From: an uncultured Oscillospiraceae bacterium
GTDB lineage: Bacteria > Bacillota > Clostridia > Oscillospirales > Acutalibacteraceae
DNA: 7,718 nt
Direction of reading: 5' to 3'
NCBI GenBank assembly: GCA_902462665.1
Contig: CABQCM010000056.1
Location: forward strand, 1-7,718
This document shows positions 6,260 to 7,718 of the stretch, one piece after another. The notes under the pieces were generated by a model. The model searched no databases. It saw only the letters and a program-made list of their open reading frames with translations, and was not told where the DNA came from. The position numbers were made by a program, and so were the translations under genes. The first letter of the stretch is position 1, and each line of letters opens with the position of its first letter.

Positions 6260-7718
6260 TTATAACAAATGGAAATTAACTACCAATTCGGCAAAGACGA
6301 TAGAAACCACCGACAGCAGCTTAATGAGGATGTTGATGGACGGCCCGGAGGTATCTTTAAAAGGATCGCCCACCGTGTCGCCCACGACGGCGGCCTTGTG
6401 ACAGGAGCTTCCCTTGCCTCCATGCGCGCCGCTCTCGATGTATTTCTTTGCATTATCCCACGCGCCGCCCGAGTTGGACATAAACACGGCCATGAGGAAG
6501 CCGGTCACCGTGGCGCCGGCCAGCAGACCAATAACCCCGTTGAAGCCGAGGATCAGGCCGACCACCACCGGAGTGACAATGGCCACAATGGTGGGCAAAA
6601 TCATTTCGCGCAGGCTGGAACGGGTGCAAAGATCCACGCAGGTTTTATAATCCGGCTCGGCTTTGCCGTCCATCAGGCCCTTGATTTGTTTGAACTGGCG
6701 GCGAACCTCCACCACGATGCTCTGTGCTGCCCGACCGACCGATTCCATGGTCAGCGCCGCAAAGACAAAGGGTAGGCAAGCGCCGATGAACAGACCGATG
6801 AGCACGGTGGGATTCATAATTTCCATATTCAAGTCTTCCAGCCGGAAGTTCCCCACACCCTTGATTTTTTCCACATACGAGGCGATCAGGGCCAGCGCGG
6901 TCAGGGCGGCTGCGCCGATAGCGAAGCCTTTGCCGGTAGCGGCGGTGGTGTTGCCCAGCGAATCCAGCGCGTCGGTGCGCCGTCTCACTTCATGGTCAAG
7001 CCCGGCCATTTCCGCAATGCCGCCGGCGTTGTCTGCCACCGGGCCATAAGCGTCGGTGGCAAGGGTGATGCCGAGGGTGGAAAGCATGCCCACGGCGGCG
7101 ACCGCCACGCCGTACAGCCCGCCGGTGGCCGAGCTCATGCCCCCGGCACACAGGAAAGCAACCAGCACACAGACAGAAATAATCAGGATGGGCAGAGCGG
7201 TCGAAAGCATTCCCAGGCTAAGACCGCCAATGATGATGGTGGCCGAGCCGGTCTCGGAAGTAGAAGCGAGCTTTTTGGTCGGCCGGTAGGTATCCGAGGT
7301 AAAGTATTCGGTGCAGAAGCCGATCAGAACGCCAGCCACTAGACCGGCCAGGATGGCAAAATAAACGCCGATGTTCTCTTTCCCAAGCACAAACCAAACC
7401 AGCGGGAAGGCGGCCAGAGCAATGAGCACGGCCGACAGATTGGTGCCGCGACGCAGCGCCCCTAAAAGCTTGCGCTGCTCGGTGCTCTCCCCGGTGCGTA
7501 CAAAGAAGGAGCCAATCACCGAACACAGCACGCCAATGACGGCCAACACCATGGGAACGGTCAGGCCGCGCAGGGGATTGTTGTCCAAAAAGGCCATCAC
7601 GCCGAGCGCCGAGGCCGACAGAATGCTGCCGACATAGGATTCATACAAATCCGCACCCATACCGGCTACATCGCCCACATTGTCGCCCACATTGTCCGCG
7701 ATGACGGCGGGATTGCGG
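6260..7718 (-). CDS. hppA: Membrane-bound ion-pumping pyrophosphatase, K+-dependent type (5' partial)
   Basis: The frame runs off the window end (RNPAVIADNVGD... before the apparent GTG at 7690). The visible 485 residues are the C-terminal two-thirds of a family usually near 700. The enzyme hydrolyses cytoplasmic PPi and pumps Na+ and/or H+ out. All the pyrophosphate/Mg2+ signatures are present: DNVGDNVGDVAGMGADLYESY, RRTDALD, GNTTAATGKG, GGAWDNAKKYIE and GDTVGDPFKDTSGPSIN. In GNTTAATGKG the Ala (codon 6941-6943), with Gly three residues later, marks the K+-dependent subfamily; K+-independent enzymes have Lys and Thr there. Glu in DLYESY (codon 7640-7642) is the position typical of Na+-PPases, while plant-type H+-PPases carry the Glu four residues later. 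Na+ pumping is therefore likely but not proven. About ten hydrophobic helices are visible. No clear terminator follows, so readthrough into the small gene is possible. Confidence 0.95.
   Translation of the reverse strand, partial: RNPAVIADNVGDNVGDVAGMGADLYESYVGSILSASALGVMAFLDNNPLRGLTVPMVLAVIGVLCSVIGSFFVRTGESTEQRKLLGALRRGTNLSAVLIALAAFPLVWFVLGKENIGVYFAILAGLVAGVLIGFCTEYFTSDTYRPTKKLASTSETGSATIIIGGLSLGMLSTALPILIISVCVLVAFLCAGGMSSATGGLYGVAVAAVGMLSTLGITLATDAYGPVADNAGGIAEMAGLDHEVRRRTDALDSLGNTTAATGKGFAIGAAALTALALIASYVEKIKGVGNFRLEDLNMEIMNPTVLIGLFIGACLPFVFAALTMESVGRAAQSIVVEVRRQFKQIKGLMDGKAEPDYKTCVDLCTRSSLREMILPTIVAIVTPVVVGLILGFNGVIGLLAGATVTGFLMAVFMSNSGGAWDNAKKYIESGAHGGKGSSCHKAAVVGDTVGDPFKDTSGPSINILIKLLSVVSIVFAELVVNFHLL

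Noticed and set aside
6269..6775. 168-codon plus-strand frame opposite the pyrophosphatase gene
   Set aside because: The minus strand encodes unmistakable pyrophosphatase motifs here; the opposite frame is rich in His, Gln and Arg, as antisense shadows usually are.

Overview
The window looks like a piece of a gut-type anaerobic Clostridia genome (Oscillospirales/Ruminococcaceae-like). The evidence is a roughly 55-60% GC Gram-positive style of gene organisation, strong AGGAG ribosome binding, a sigma-A promoter, a dockerin-bearing multimodular glycoside hydrolase and a K+-dependent membrane pyrophosphatase. The taxon is an inference from these gene types, not from a marker gene.

Layout. Positions 1-5174 (+) hold the 3' part of one giant extracellular enzyme. 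It has at least three tandem ~180-residue modules of a family I do not recognise, then a glycoside hydrolase family 2 (GH2) core, accessory C-terminal domains, a bacterial Ig-like domain, two helical repeats and a C-terminal type I-like dockerin. Its N-terminus, with the expected signal peptide, lies upstream of the window. It is closed by a strong intrinsic terminator (5221-5253).

Positions 5254-5839 contain no convincing protein gene. They lie between two strong terminators that face each other. This gap holds a structured RNA that I identify, from memory of the family, as a HEARO RNA, the omega (guide-scaffold) RNA of IscB nucleases. No iscB gene accompanies it. Next to it is a ~230-bp block (5595-5825) bounded by two related hairpins, which looks like a small non-autonomous mobile or dispersed repeat element.

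Positions 5840-7718 are on the minus strand. A partial gene for a membrane-bound pyrophosphatase (hppA, 3' end at 6260) is followed by a small gene (6125-5892). The small gene encodes a one-helix membrane protein with a Cys/Asp-rich tail. It has its own near-consensus promoter and a strong terminator.

How they relate. The GH2 enzyme is a polysaccharide- or glycoside-degrading component probably docked through cohesin-dockerin binding. The pyrophosphatase recovers energy from PPi as an ion gradient. They are convergent neighbours, and nothing in the sequence links them functionally. The most interesting item is the ORF-less HEARO/omega RNA and the repeat element inserted between the convergent genes.
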